Source: Erythrobacter sp. SCN 62-14 (GTDB taxonomy: Bacteria > Pseudomonadota > Alphaproteobacteria > Sphingomonadales > Sphingomonadaceae). Taken from it: a stretch of 32,733 nucleotides of DNA. Where the stretch lies: assembly GCA_001724215.1 (NCBI GenBank), contig MEDW01000021.1, positions 1 to 32,733 of the forward strand, read 5' to 3'. Numbering within the stretch: position 1 is the stretch's first letter; the number at the start of each line of letters is the position of its first letter. Shown here in pieces: positions 23,109 through 32,626 of the stretch. The notes beneath the pieces were generated by a model. It saw only the letters and a program-made list of their open reading frames with translations, was not told the DNA's origin and searched no databases. The position numbers and the translations under genes are program-made.

Positions 23109-24301
23109 GGCAAAGCTCCTTCAGCGAGGCGCTGGATAACACGGGCGGACAAGGCTGCTCGCTCTGCGAGGCTGGGGACAATAAGGTATTCAGCCGCGCT
23201 GTGGATTGCTCCGCCGCGCACGCCCATGGTGTCGACCACCGGCACGCCGCAGGCCGCGATATTGTTGCCATCACACACGCCGCCGGTCGATTGCCAGCGG
23301 ATGTCCTGCCCCAGTTCCGCGCCGCATTGGCGCACCAGATCGAACAATTTCTGCTCGCGTGCGTCCACCGGCTTGGGCGGGCGGGTAACGCCGCCGTGGG
23401 TGTGGCAGTGGACTTCGTGCGCGGCCTCAACAGCGGCGATCAGACGCTTGAAATCACGTTCAAAGGCATCGCCGGCCGTGGTTGATTTAGGGCGGATGTT
23501 GAAGCGCAACAGGGCATGATCCGGCACGACATTATTGGGCCCGCCGCCTTCCAGTTTGGCCGGGTTTATGGTGAGATCATCGCGCTCCAGCGCTTTCAGC
23601 CGCAAGATCAGATCGGCCGCGGCCACAACCGCGTTGCGCCCTTCGTGCGGATTGCGCCCCGCATGGGCCGAGCGCCCGGTGATCACCACCGAATAATTCC
23701 CCGTGCCGCCGCGTTCATGGGCCAGCGTCCCATCGGGGAGCGCTGCGGGTTCATAGGTCAGTGCCGCCAGCTTGCCCGCCGCCAGTTCAGCAATCAGATC
23801 GGCGCTGGCGAGCGAGCCTGTTTCCTCATCCGAATTGATGAGAACATCATAGCCCAAACTGCTGGCAGCACTCGATTCTTCAAAAGCCATCAGTGCCTGA
23901 AGCATCACCGCGATGCCGCCTTTCATATCGGCCACACCGGGGCCGCTCAGCGTATCGCTATCCAGCCAGCGCTGGTTCTGAAACGGGTGATCGGCGGGAA
24001 ACACGGTGTCCATGTGGCCGGTCAGCAGGATGCGCCGATTGGCATGGGGGCGCACACGCACCACCAGATGCTGGCCGTGGGGTTTTTCAAAGGCCGAACC
24101 ATCGGCGGCAATTGCGCTGACAGGCGCGGGATCGACAAGCTCGGCTGTGCCGGGGAGCACTGCGAAGGCTTCCTGTAACGCCTCGGCCTGACGCGCCAGC
24201 CCGCCAAGGTTGGCCGTGCCGGTGTTGATCGCGCTCCACGCCTCGACTTGTGCCAGCATCGCAGCGCTATCGATCGCAGGAAGACTGAAGCTTGGCATCA
24301 T
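23105..24301 (-). CDS. M20 family metallohydrolase in the ast operon
   Basis: A 398-residue M20/M28-clan amidohydrolase (ArgE/DapE/CPG2 type) with two-zinc residues: His96 and Asp98 in GHMDTVF, Asp125 in DMKGG, Glu159-Glu160 in DEETGS, and a late His in IHSAAEY. A dimerisation/lid domain sits in the middle (GRSAHAGRNPHEGRNAV). It is the first gene of the operon and is coupled to astA. That suggests a role with succinylated amino acids, perhaps removing succinate in place of AstE, but this is inference. Carboxypeptidase G2-like peptidases are the alternative. No clear Shine-Dalgarno is seen; the start ATG is doubled (ATGATG). Confidence 0.88.
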   Translation of the reverse strand: MMPSFSLPAIDSAAMLAQVEAWSAINTGTANLGGLARQAEALQEAFAVLPGTAELVDPAPVSAIAADGSAFEKPHGQHLVVRVRPHANRRILLTGHMDTVFPADHPFQNQRWLDSDTLSGPGVADMKGGIAVMLQALMAFEESSAASSLGYDVLINSDEETGSLASADLIAELAAGKLAALTYEPAALPDGTLAHERGGTGNYSVVITGRSAHAGRNPHEGRNAVVAAADLILRLKALERDDLTINPAKLEGGGPNNVVPDHALLRFNIRPKSTTAGDAFERDFKRLIAAVEAAHEVHCHTHGGVTRPPKPVDAREQKLFDLVRQCGAELGQDIRWQSTGGVCDGNNIAACGVPVVDTMGVRGGAIHSAAEYLIVPSLAERAALSARVIQRLAEGALP

Positions 24302-24422
24302 CTGCTTTCTCTAGCCCCACTTTGGAGCCTGTCCAACCCGTTGCAATCCCGTTGCCTGTGCGCCATAGGCGCAACCCGTCCTCTCCTCCCCAGGGATCAT
24401 GTGCACAACCACGAGGGCCATA

Positions 24423-26519
24423 ATGACACAGATGATCGAGCGCGCCGGATTGCAAGTTGACGCGGGTCTGGCGACTTTCCTTGAAAGCGAAGTGCTTGGG
24501 CCCCTTGGCCGCGAGTGTGAAGCCTTCTGGCAGGGCTTTGCCGCGCTGCTTAGTGAATTCGCGCCAAGGAATGCGGCTTTGTTGGCCAAGCGCGAGGCGT
24601 TGCAGGCCGAGATTGACGCATGGCACACGGCCCGTGCCGGAGAGCCGCATGATGCGGCAGCTTACAAGGCGTTCCTGACCGAGATCGGCTACCTCGTGCC
24701 CGAACCCGGCGATTTTCAGATCGGCACGCAAAACGTCGATCCTGAAATCGCCACTATGGCAGGCCCGCAACTGGTCGTGCCGATCCTCAATGCGCGTTTT
24801 CTGCTCAACGCCGCGAACGCGCGCTGGGGCAGCCTCTATGATGCTTTCTACGGCACGGATGCGCTTGATGCTGCGCCAGCCAAGCCGGGCGGTTATGACG
24901 CGGCGCGCGGGGCAGCGGTGATCGCGCGCGGGCGGGCGTTCCTCGATAGTGCTTTCCCCTTGGTGGAAGGAAGCTGGGCCGATCTTGCAGGCCGCGAGAA
25001 AATCGCGCTCGCCAATCCCGAACAGATGGTGGGCGAAACGCCCAAGGGTATCTTGCTGCGCAACAACGGCCTTCATGTCGAAGTGGTGTTCGATGCCAGC
25101 ACCCCGGTGGGCGCAACCGATACGGCCGGGATTGCTGACATCATGGTGGAAGCTGCGCTGACCACGATTGCGGATTGCGAAGATTCTGTCGCAGCGGTTG
25201 ATGCCGAAGACAAGCTGTTGGCCTATTCCAACTGGCTCGGTATTATTCGGGGCACTCTGGAGGAAAGCTTCGAGAAAGGCGGTAAAACGCTGACGCGCCG
25301 TTTGGCCGAGGACAAGCCTTACAAGGCGATGGATGGGTCTGCCCAAAGCCTGCCCGGCCGAAGCCTGATGTTTGTGCGCAATGTCGGCCATCTGATGACC
25401 AACCCGGCAATCCGCCTGCCCGATGGCAGCGAGATCCCCGAAGGCATCATGGACGCGGTGTTTACCTCCGCGATCAGCACGCTCGATGTCGAAGGGCACG
25501 GGCGCTTCGGCAACAGCCGCGCCGGCAGCATCTACATCGTGAAGCCCAAGATGCACGGGCCGGAAGAATGCGCCTTCACCAATGATCTCTTCGATTGCGT
25601 TGAAGACCTGCTGGGCCTCAAGCGCCACACCATCAAGGTCGGCGTGATGGACGAAGAACGCCGCACGAGCGCCAATCTTGTCGCCTGTATTTATGCGGTG
25701 CGCGACCGGATCGTGTTCATCAACACCGGCTTCCTTGATCGCACCGGCGATGAAATCCACACCTCGATGCGCGCTGGCCCGATGATGCGCAAAGGCGCGA
25801 TGAAGGGCTCTGACTGGCTCAAGGCTTACGAGGCGCGCAATGTCGCTATCGGCCTTGCGCACGGACTTTCGGGCAAGGCGCAGATCGGCAAGGGGATGTG
25901 GGCTGCGCCTGATCTGATGGGGCAGATGATGGTCGAGAAAATCGGCCACCTCAAGGCAGGCGCCAACACCGCATGGGTGCCGTCACCCACCGCCGCGACG
26001 CTTCACGCGCTGCATTACCACGCGGAAAACGTGTTTGAAATCCAGCAAAACCTGCCCGAACCCATGGGATTGGATGCGCTCCTCTCGATCCCGCTGGCCG
26101 ACGGGGTAAACTGGTCGGAAGCCGAGATTGCCGAGGAACTCGACAACAATTGCCAGGGCTTGCTTGGCTATGTGGTGCGTTGGGTCGATCAGGGCGTGGG
26201 CTGTTCCAAGGTTCCCGACATCAATGATGTCGGCCTGATGGAGGACCGCGCGACCTTGCGCATTTCCTCGCAGCATATCGCCAACTGGCTGCTGCATGGC
26301 GTGGTGAGCGAGGCTCAGGTGATGGACTCGCTCACCCGCATGGCCGCCAAGGTCGATGCGCAGAACGCGGGCGATCCGCTCTATCTGCCGCTGATTGGCA
26401 ATGAAGACGCGCCCGCTTTTTGCGCTGCGAAGGACTTGATCTTCAAAGGCGTCGAGCAGCCCAGCGGCTATACCGAACCGCTGCTGCACCATTGGCGGCA
26501 GGTCAAGAAGGCCGGTTAG
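24423..26519 (+). CDS. glcB: Malate synthase G
   Basis: A 698-residue monomeric malate synthase that condenses glyoxylate with acetyl-CoA to give malate. This allows growth on acetate or glycolate through the glyoxylate route. Isoform G signatures are plain: [30 protein letters not shown] with the active-site Arg region, [39 protein letters not shown] and [16 protein letters not shown]. The length is near the usual 720. The ATG at 24423 has GAGGG five bases upstream. An in-frame ATG at 24399 adds eight residues unlike the family start. The stop overlaps by four bases with the stop of the secreted-protein gene on the other strand. No aceA is nearby. Confidence 0.97.
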   Translation: MTQMIERAGLQVDAGLATFLESEVLGPLGRECEAFWQGFAALLSEFAPRNAALLAKREALQAEIDAWHTARAGEPHDAAAYKAFLTEIGYLVPEPGDFQIGTQNVDPEIATMAGPQLVVPILNARFLLNAANARWGSLYDAFYGTDALDAAPAKPGGYDAARGAAVIARGRAFLDSAFPLVEGSWADLAGREKIALANPEQMVGETPKGILLRNNGLHVEVVFDASTPVGATDTAGIADIMVEAALTTIADCEDSVAAVDAEDKLLAYSNWLGIIRGTLEESFEKGGKTLTRRLAEDKPYKAMDGSAQSLPGRSLMFVRNVGHLMTNPAIRLPDGSEIPEGIMDAVFTSAISTLDVEGHGRFGNSRAGSIYIVKPKMHGPEECAFTNDLFDCVEDLLGLKRHTIKVGVMDEERRTSANLVACIYAVRDRIVFINTGFLDRTGDEIHTSMRAGPMMRKGAMKGSDWLKAYEARNVAIGLAHGLSGKAQIGKGMWAAPDLMGQMMVEKIGHLKAGANTAWVPSPTAATLHALHYHAENVFEIQQNLPEPMGLDALLSIPLADGVNWSEAEIAEELDNNCQGLLGYVVRWVDQGVGCSKVPDINDVGLMEDRATLRISSQHIANWLLHGVVSEAQVMDSLTRMAAKVDAQNAGDPLYLPLIGNEDAPAFCAAKDLIFKGVEQPSGYTEPLLHHWRQVKKAG

Positions 26520-26863
26520 GTCAGCAGCAGATCAAGCACCTTGCCGCCTTTGACGAACAGGATGAGCACCTTGTCCTTTTCGTCGTCGGTGTCGCGCAGC
26601 TTGTACATGTGAGTGATTGTGCCTTGCGGGCCGGGGTTGGTGATACCCTCGCTGCCGAGCATTTTCTTGATGGCGGAGAATTTGGGATTGTCTGCAACGG
26701 CTTGGCGGATGGCCGCGCCGCTGAGCGAAAGCACCGCCACTTTTGATCCGTCGATCACGCGCACCCCGGGGGCGACTTCGGTAACGCCCGCCGGTTGTGC
26801 AAGGCCGGTTGCCGGAATGCTCAGCAAGCCGGCCAAGCCTGCGGACAGAAACGCTTTTTTCAT
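26516..26863 (-). CDS. Small secreted protein of unknown function
   Basis: A 115-residue protein with a Sec signal peptide ([23 protein letters not shown]) and a mature part of about 92 residues. The mature part contains [20 protein letters not shown], a likely helix ([13 protein letters not shown]) and a C-terminal beta-like [17 protein letters not shown]. No Cys is present. It is transcribed towards glcB, with the two genes sharing four bases at their ends. It follows ksgA by 70 bases on the same strand and may be read from the surA-pdxA-ksgA transcript or from its own promoter. I do not recognise a family. Confidence 0.7.
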   Translation of the reverse strand: MKKAFLSAGLAGLLSIPATGLAQPAGVTEVAPGVRVIDGSKVAVLSLSGAAIRQAVADNPKFSAIKKMLGSEGITNPGPQGTITHMYKLRDTDDEKDKVLILFVKGGKVLDLLLT

Positions 26864-26933
26864 GGTAATCTTCCCCCTTTACCCGTCTGATCATCGGGTT
26901 TGCGGCAACATACAAAGCGCGTGCGCGCCGCTG

Positions 26934-27755
26934 TCAGGACAGTGCCTTCGCAATTCCCACGAAATCTGCCACGCTGACTGTCTCGGCGCGGCGCGTTTCA
27001 TCGATGCCGAGGGCCGCGAGGGCCTCCAGCGCGCCCGGCACACCCTTGAGGCTCTGACGCAGCATCTTGCGGCGCTGGCCAAAGGCGGCCTCGGTGAGGC
27101 GTTCGAGCATCCTTGCGGACACCCCTTCCGGAGCCTCGGCAGGGGTCACATGGACAATCGCGCTCATCACCTTGGGCGACGGCGTAAAGGCGCTGCGGTG
27201 GACTTTCATCGCCAGCGCGGCCGCCGCGCGCCATTGGGCGAGCACGGCAAGCCTTCCATAGGCGTCCGACCCGGGCGCAGCAACGATGCGCTCTGCCACC
27301 TCGCGCTGGAACATCAGCGTCAAGGATTGCCATTGCGGCGGCCAAACCTCTCCCGAAAGCCAGCGCACGAACAGCGCGGTGCCGACATTATAGGGCAGGT
27401 TGGAAAGCACATGGAACGCCTCGCCGCTCATCAACGCCCCATGATCGAGCTTCATCGCATCGCCCTCGATCACGGTGAGCTTGCCCGGGAAGGCCTCGCC
27501 GAGTTCCGCCAAAGCAGGCAGGCACCGCCGGTCCATTTCAATGGCGGTGACCTCTGCACCCGCCCGCAGCAGGGCCCGTGTCAGCCCGCCGGGGCCGGGG
27601 CCGACCTCGAGCACGCGTGCGCCTGTCAGATCGCCGGGAATGCCCGCGATGCGCGCCAATAATTGTTCATCCAGCAGGAAATTCTGCCCCAGCGCCTTGG
27701 ACGCAGCCAAGCCGTGACGGGCAATCACTTCGCGGATGGGGGGAAGATCACCCAC
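26934..27755 (-). CDS. rsmA: 16S rRNA (A1518/A1519) dimethyladenosine transferase
   Basis: A 273-residue methyltransferase (RsmA, also KsgA) that dimethylates two adjacent adenines in helix 45 of 16S rRNA late in 30S assembly. Seen: REVIARHGLAASKALGQNFLLDEQL at the start, the SAM-binding GPGPGGLTRALL, acidic loop EMDRRCLP, GDAMKLD and the catalytic NLPYNVGT. A later region is RSAFTPSPKVMSAIV. The best start is GTG at 27755 (VGDLPPIREVI), eight bases inside the end of pdxA; a longer frame continues upstream but is only the pdxA shadow. The gene forms the third member of surA-pdxA-ksgA, the usual proteobacterial order. Confidence 0.95.
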   Translation of the reverse strand: MGDLPPIREVIARHGLAASKALGQNFLLDEQLLARIAGIPGDLTGARVLEVGPGPGGLTRALLRAGAEVTAIEMDRRCLPALAELGEAFPGKLTVIEGDAMKLDHGALMSGEAFHVLSNLPYNVGTALFVRWLSGEVWPPQWQSLTLMFQREVAERIVAAPGSDAYGRLAVLAQWRAAAALAMKVHRSAFTPSPKVMSAIVHVTPAEAPEGVSARMLERLTEAAFGQRRKMLRQSLKGVPGALEALAALGIDETRRAETVSVADFVGIAKALS

Positions 27756-28761
27756 GCGCCCGCGCCTGTGCCATTCCTGCCGCCATGCGGATTGCCGCCA
27801 CCATTGCGCCGGGATCAGCCACGCCCGTGCCTGCAATATCGAAAGCCGTGCCGTGATCGGGCGAGGTGCGGATGATGGGCAGGCCAAGTGTCACATTGAC
27901 GCCCTCGTCGAAATCGAGCGCCTTGACCGGGATCAGCGCCTGATCGTGATACATGGTGAGCGCTGCGTCATAGGTTGCGCGCGCGCGCGGCGTGAACAGC
28001 GCATCGCCTGGCACCGGGCCAAAGGCGTTGATCCCCTCGGCGCGCAGGGCAGCGATGGCTGGCGCGATAATGCGCTGATCTTCATCACCAAACTGGCCGC
28101 CTTCGCCCGCGTGGGGATTGAGCGCGGCAATCGCAAGGCGCGGGGCGGCAATCCCGAAATCGCGGCTGAGGGCGGCGGCCACGACCCGCCCCTTGTGGGT
28201 GATAAGCTCTGATGAAAGCAGTGCGGGAACCTCGGCCAAGGCAACGTGCACTGTCAGCGGCACAGCCCGCACGCTCGGCCCGGCCAGCATCATCACCGCA
28301 TCGCGGTAGGGCAGAGCGCAGGCATCGGCGAGAAATTCGGTCTGGCCCGGATAGTCAAATCCGATTGCTGCAAGCGCTGCTTTCGAGACCGGGGCTGTCA
28401 CCAGACCGCTCGCCACGCCTGAAAGCGCAAAGCGTGTCGCCCAACTGAGCGAGGCGAACGCCAGACGCGCGCCGTCGGTGCTTGGCGCACCGGGTGTGTA
28501 GCGCGCATCCAGCCCCGCCATCACCGGAAGGCCCGCCGCACTGGCAAACAGCGCCTCGGCAGGATCGGCAATCGGCACAAGCGGGCAATCAATCCCGGCG
28601 TGTTCGGCAGCAGCAGCCAGCACTTGCGGCCCGCCCACCACGAACAGCGGCGGCAGTGCGCCGGCCGCCTTCAGCCGCGCCCATGCGCCCAGAATGATCT
28701 CAGGGCCAATGCCCGAAGGATCACCCAGCGCAATCGCGAGCGGTTCTGAAAGCGTGCTCAA
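27748..28761 (-). CDS. pdxA: 4-hydroxythreonine-4-phosphate dehydrogenase
   Basis: A 337-residue enzyme of the DXP-dependent pyridoxal phosphate pathway. It oxidises 4-phosphohydroxy-threonine with NAD, giving 3-amino-2-oxopropyl phosphate for PdxJ. Signatures are ALGDPSGIGPEIILGAW at the N-terminus, VTAPVSKAALAAIGFDYPGQTEFLAD, LNPHAGEGGQFGDED and MYHDQALIPVKALDFDEGVNVTLGLPIIRTSPDHGTAFDIAG with the metal-binding His residues. The start overlaps the surA stop by four bases and its end overlaps the rsmA start by eight, so the three genes are tightly coupled. Confidence 0.96.
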   Translation of the reverse strand: MSTLSEPLAIALGDPSGIGPEIILGAWARLKAAGALPPLFVVGGPQVLAAAAEHAGIDCPLVPIADPAEALFASAAGLPVMAGLDARYTPGAPSTDGARLAFASLSWATRFALSGVASGLVTAPVSKAALAAIGFDYPGQTEFLADACALPYRDAVMMLAGPSVRAVPLTVHVALAEVPALLSSELITHKGRVVAAALSRDFGIAAPRLAIAALNPHAGEGGQFGDEDQRIIAPAIAALRAEGINAFGPVPGDALFTPRARATYDAALTMYHDQALIPVKALDFDEGVNVTLGLPIIRTSPDHGTAFDIAGTGVADPGAMVAAIRMAAGMAQARARG

Positions 28762-30110
28762 TTGTATTCGATATAGGCATCGTTGCGCAGATCGCGCAGG
28801 TAACGCTGGGCGCGCTTGTTGACGCGCTCTTGCTCGATCTGGTCCATGATGGCCGCGAAATTGGGTGCGCCTGCATCCTTGGGATCATCGCGCCCGCACA
28901 GCATGAGCACGCGCACGCCTTCTTTCACGCCGCCAAACAGCGGAGTGGTCTGACCGATCTGGAGATTGAGCAGCACATTGCGCAATTGTTCGGGCAGATT
29001 GGCGGCCAAGACTTGCTCGTTCGAGACAACCTCTGCGCCGACCGCTTCGCGTGCGCCTTCGGCATCAGCGCAGCCGCGCATGCCTTCAAGGAAATCGGCA
29101 AATTTTTCCACCCGCGCTTCAGCCGCCGCTTCTGTGGTGCCGGGGGGGAAAGTGATGGTGATCTGCTTGAGATTAAGCATCGCCTCAGCCGGATCGGCCA
29201 TCAGCACCTGGCGCTTGTTGATCAGATAGACGATTGAAAAACCGCCGGGAATTTCGATCGGGCCGTTCAATTGGCCTGGCTGCATCTGGCGCACCACATT
29301 GGCCAATTGGCTGGGCAATTGGCCGAGCCGCACCCAGCCGAGATCGCCGCCGACCACTGCCGTGGTCGCCTCGGAGAACTGGCGTGCATAGGCTACAAAG
29401 CTGCCGCCTGCCTCAAGCTGTTGCATGATCTGGCGCGCATTTTGCACCACTGCGGCGCGGTTTTCGGTTGTTGCGGAGAGGTAGATTTCACCCAGGCGAT
29501 ATTCATCCGTACCGCGCGATGCTTCGAGTCGGGCGAGGACATCGTTCACTTCTTCGGCCGAGACATTGACGAAAGGCATGATGTTCCGGCGCAGCAGATT
29601 TTCCCAAGCCATTTCGCCTTCGATCTGACGCTTCAAGGCCTTTGGCGAGGAGCCGGAGTTGATCAGATACTCATCCATCTTCTTCGGCTCGCCCTGAAAA
29701 TTCTGTTCGGCAAGCTGGGCGTAAGTCCGGTTGATTTCTTCTGGCTGAGGCGACACTTTCTGCGCCTCGGCGGCCTGAATCTTGAGCGTTTCGTCGATCA
29801 GGTTGCGCAGCACTTGCACGCGAAGGCGCAGCAATTCCTCTTCGGTAACATCCACATCACTGGCCGAAGTGACCAGTGCGACGCGTTCGTCAATATCTGT
29901 GCCAGTGATGACAAAGCCGTTCACGATCGCGGTGGCGGTGCGCACATCGGGGCTGGCTTTGCCAAACAAGGTGACTTCATCGGGCAGTCCGAACGGATTT
30001 TCAGCCGTAGGAACAGCCACGGTCTGAGCCGCTGCCGGAAGCATTGTTGCCGCTGCCAGGCCAGCCAGCGCCAGACCCGCACAGCCTTTGGTAATCGCCT
30101 TCAATGTCAC
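28758..30110 (-). CDS. surA: Periplasmic chaperone/peptidylprolyl isomerase SurA
   Basis: A 450-residue periplasmic protein that escorts unfolded outer-membrane proteins to the BAM complex. The signal peptide ends at AAAQ (about residue 29). A SurA N-terminal chaperone domain (about 60-185) contains NGFVITGTDIDERVAL and LRNLIDETLKIQAAE. A first parvulin domain (about 205-310) has YRLGEIYLS, FVAYARQFSEA, GGDLGWVRLGQLP and GPIEIPGGFSIVYL. A second, less canonical parvulin-like region (about 320-425) follows, and then a short C-terminal helix. In most proteobacteria lptD lies directly upstream. Here the upstream neighbour is instead an IS256 remnant, so the promoter must lie within 30111-30480 or the IS. 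Confidence 0.93.
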   Translation of the reverse strand: MTLKAITKGCAGLALAGLAAATMLPAAAQTVAVPTAENPFGLPDEVTLFGKASPDVRTATAIVNGFVITGTDIDERVALVTSASDVDVTEEELLRLRVQVLRNLIDETLKIQAAEAQKVSPQPEEINRTYAQLAEQNFQGEPKKMDEYLINSGSSPKALKRQIEGEMAWENLLRRNIMPFVNVSAEEVNDVLARLEASRGTDEYRLGEIYLSATTENRAAVVQNARQIMQQLEAGGSFVAYARQFSEATTAVVGGDLGWVRLGQLPSQLANVVRQMQPGQLNGPIEIPGGFSIVYLINKRQVLMADPAEAMLNLKQITITFPPGTTEAAAEARVEKFADFLEGMRGCADAEGAREAVGAEVVSNEQVLAANLPEQLRNVLLNLQIGQTTPLFGGVKEGVRVLMLCGRDDPKDAGAPNFAAIMDQIEQERVNKRAQRYLRDLRNDAYIEYN

Positions 30111-30368
30111 TGTGTAATCCCGTTCCGGTTCAAGCTTCGCGCGATCCCCATGGCGCGATTAATTCAGATTTGCCGTTTCTTTGCTGAATAGAAGCTGAGT
30201 TGGCGCGGTCGCCGCTTCGGTTCTTAACCAGCGCTTGTTGCGCCTTTAGACTCTTTTCCCAGCCCTGCCAATTGCTGTCACGCGGGGCAACTGATCGCGC
30301 CGGGAGCATTTTGCGATCAACCTGACCTGGGGTCGCGTCCCGGCCGGTGGTGTAGGTTCTGAGGGTAT

Positions 30369-30424
30369 CGCTGCTGGCCGGACGCGCGCTTTTGATATTG
30401 CGCTGTAGCGTCCGGCCAGTAGCG
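30369..30424. repeat. Long inverted repeat, probable IS ends
   Basis: Arms of 17 bases (30369-30385 and 30408-30424; core CTGGCCGGACGC / GCGTCCGGCCAG) match at 16 positions around a 22-base loop with GCGC at both ends. It lies upstream of the IS256-type fragment and downstream-facing to surA. It may be two abutting IS terminal repeats (a junction or nested insertion) or a terminator without a T-tract. The stretch 30111-30368 holds no supported gene. Confidence 0.5.
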
Positions 30425-30487
30425 CGGGTGGTCACCGTGGTTTTCGGATAGGTTTGGGTTGCAACCACTCGAACCTGGAGAACCACG

Positions 30488-30771
30488 ATGACCGATTCCA
30501 TGATGCACCTGCGCACGTGCGCACGCTGGTCGAGAAGGCCCCTGATGCAGATATTTTGCGCGAGATGATCTCGTATGCCGCCGGGCGGCTGATGGAGATG
30601 GAGGTTGGCGGCCTGACCGGCGCCGCGCACGGCGAGAAGTCCGCGAACCGGCTCGTTCAACGCAACGGCTACCGCGAGCGCGACTGGCAGACGCGGGCCG
30701 GGACAGTGGATCTGCGCATTCCAAAGTTGCGCAAGGGCAGTTACTTCCCGGGCTTTCTGAAGCCACGCCGT
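30488..30771 (+). pseudogene. IS256 family transposase, N-terminal fragment, frameshifted
   Basis: The start ATGACCGATTCCATG has GGAG nearby, and the fragment recovers the IS256/Mutator N-terminus: [51 protein letters not shown] and [18 protein letters not shown]. Similarity stops abruptly at 30771, about 95 residues into a protein normally near 400. The catalytic DDE part is missing. The start codon and the rest are in different frames because TGCGCACG is tandemly duplicated (30510-30517, 30518-30525). Removing one copy restores a single frame. It cannot encode a working transposase. Confidence 0.85.
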
Positions 30772-30870
30772 TCATGCGCTTCACGCGTTGAACTACAGCA
30801 TTATCTCTTGCGGCAACACTCCGATCATCACGATCAAGCAATACATAGAAAAGCAAGGAAAATAAGCCTG

Positions 30871-30892
30871 CCCCCTCCTTCAAAAAAGGGGG
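30871..30892 (-). terminator. Possible terminator beyond the histidine kinase gene
   Basis: CCCCCT and AGGGGG can form a 6-bp stem eight bases past the kinase stop on the minus strand, with an A/T-rich loop. Only a mixed T tail follows on that strand. The region 30772-30870 is not recognisable. Confidence 0.35.
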
Positions 30893-30899
30893 TTACGGT

Positions 30900-32612
30900 T
30901 CAAGAATGCTCAAATGCGGGGAGACAAAGACATACCTTGGTTCCGCGGCCCTGTTCGCTCAATATCTTTGCCGAGCCGCCAGATTGGTGAGCAAAGCCAT
31001 GCACTGTACTAAGACCCAAGCCGGTCCCTTTACCGACGTCTTTGGTCGTAAAAAAAGGCTCAAAGGCTCTTGAAAGAACTTCAGGGCTCATCCCGTCGCC
31101 ACTATCGCTAACCTCGATGTTAACATAGCGCCCAGGCCGCAGACTGTGGACCGAAGACTTCATACCTTCTTCAATGATCAGATTTTCGCAATATATTGCG
31201 ATTTCGCCGCCTCGTGGCATCGCGTCATTTGCATTCATCGCAAGGTTCATGATGGCTTGCTGAAGACCGTTTGCATCGACATCTGCATCCCACAGGTCAG
31301 CTGCACTTGATTGGGTCAAGCGTACGGACTCAGGCAGACCCGAGCGCAGCAAGGAAATCGTGTCGGACATGAGGGCATTAAGATCGACACGCGTGGTCTT
31401 GAGTTGGGTCTGGCCCGAAAAAGCCAAGAGCTGCCTTGTAAGAGTTGCTGCACTCTCCGCTGCTTGGCTAATCATCGTCACAGCTTCTGCATCTTCTTCA
31501 GCCAAGTTGCTCATCTCAAGGAATTCAGCATTGCCCAAAATGATCATCAGCAGGTTGTTGAAGTCGTGGGCGATGCCTCCCGTGAGCTTACCAACAGCTT
31601 CAAGCGCCCTTGCCCGTGTGTAGCCCTCGCGATTGCGTTTTTCCTGAGTGATGTTGCGCGCATTGCCGAGCATTCTGAAAACGCGACCGTCCGAGCCTCG
31701 CAAAACCGTCGCTTTGGCTAGGATGTCGATCAATTCTCCATCATTGCCTTCAAAGCGATAATCCACCTCCCAAGTGTCGCTGGTCGACTTGAGGAGGGTA
31801 CGGAATGACATGATAAGCTTGGGCCGATCTTCAAGGTGAACACGCTCGAACCAACTGCGCGCGTCCCCATCCGAACAATTATCGGAGATACCGAGCTTTT
31901 TGGGCCAGTCTTTGCTAATCCACCATGTCTGGTTAGCAAGATCGTAATCCCACAACACATCGCTTACGGTGTCGGCGATGATACGAAACCGCTCCTTCTC
32001 CAAACTGAGATCGGCCTCTGCAGCTATCATTTCACGCGTGGCCCTCTCGCGCAAAAGAGCCGCACAGACGAGGTCAGCGATCCACTTTAAGAGACTGACC
32101 TCTCCGGCAGCATAAGTGCGGTGCGAACGCACCGAGTCAAAGCCGACAAAACCCAGAAGGTTTTCAGCGGTAACCATCGGGACCACCAAGAGGGACTGAA
32201 TATCCTGAATTGCAAGAAATTCCCGCTCAAAGGACCGATCGTCGTCAAGCTCCATAACATTGGGTATGTGGATCACATCGCCCTTTGCCAGCGATGAGAT
32301 CCAGAACTCGAGCATATCGCGCGGAAGATTTTGCAGGTTTTGAATTTCAGGTTTGATACCTTCCGCACACCACTCATGTGTGTTCCTAGCTAAATCACCC
32401 GGAATGAACTCGAATATGTACGTTCGGTCCGCTCGAACGAATGTCCCTAGACGGGCAAGCGTGTCTTCAATCTTTGATTGAACCTCCCCTACAGAACAAT
32501 GAACCAGTCCACGCGAAATATCGGACACGAGCTCCTGCATAGCCGTAAGACGACCGTATTCTTCCAGCACCTTTTGCGCTGAGGGGCTTGTCTGCTGATC
32601 GGCTTGCGGCAC
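30900..32612 (-). CDS. GAF-PAS sensor histidine kinase
   Basis: A 570-residue soluble sensor kinase with no membrane span. It has a GAF domain (about 27-190, [39 protein letters not shown]), a PAS domain (about 205-325, [39 protein letters not shown]), an H-box ([14 protein letters not shown], His349) and an HATPase domain. The latter has N-box [10 protein letters not shown] (456-465), G1 DSGDGMS, F-box FEPFFTTKD and G2 GKGTGLGLS. It lacks the C-terminal receiver domain that many relatives of this H-box type carry. No response regulator is adjacent. The codon use looks more AT-rich than its neighbours. The start is a GTG at 32612 without a clear Shine-Dalgarno; a later ATG (32540) is possible. 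Confidence 0.9.
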   Translation of the reverse strand: MPQADQQTSPSAQKVLEEYGRLTAMQELVSDISRGLVHCSVGEVQSKIEDTLARLGTFVRADRTYIFEFIPGDLARNTHEWCAEGIKPEIQNLQNLPRDMLEFWISSLAKGDVIHIPNVMELDDDRSFEREFLAIQDIQSLLVVPMVTAENLLGFVGFDSVRSHRTYAAGEVSLLKWIADLVCAALLRERATREMIAAEADLSLEKERFRIIADTVSDVLWDYDLANQTWWISKDWPKKLGISDNCSDGDARSWFERVHLEDRPKLIMSFRTLLKSTSDTWEVDYRFEGNDGELIDILAKATVLRGSDGRVFRMLGNARNITQEKRNREGYTRARALEAVGKLTGGIAHDFNNLLMIILGNAEFLEMSNLAEEDAEAVTMISQAAESAATLTRQLLAFSGQTQLKTTRVDLNALMSDTISLLRSGLPESVRLTQSSAADLWDADVDANGLQQAIMNLAMNANDAMPRGGEIAIYCENLIIEEGMKSSVHSLRPGRYVNIEVSDSGDGMSPEVLSRAFEPFFTTKDVGKGTGLGLSTVHGFAHQSGGSAKILSEQGRGTKVCLCLPAFEHS

Positions 32613-32626
32613 AGGCTATCTCATCA

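Noticed and set aside
24267-25949. 560-residue open frame on the minus strand
   Set aside because: It lies antisense to malate synthase G, whose motifs are unmistakable; its His/Arg-rich composition is that of a shadow frame.
30130-30660. 176-residue minus-strand frame as a remnant of lptD
   Set aside because: No resemblance to LptD; part is antisense to the IS256 fragment.
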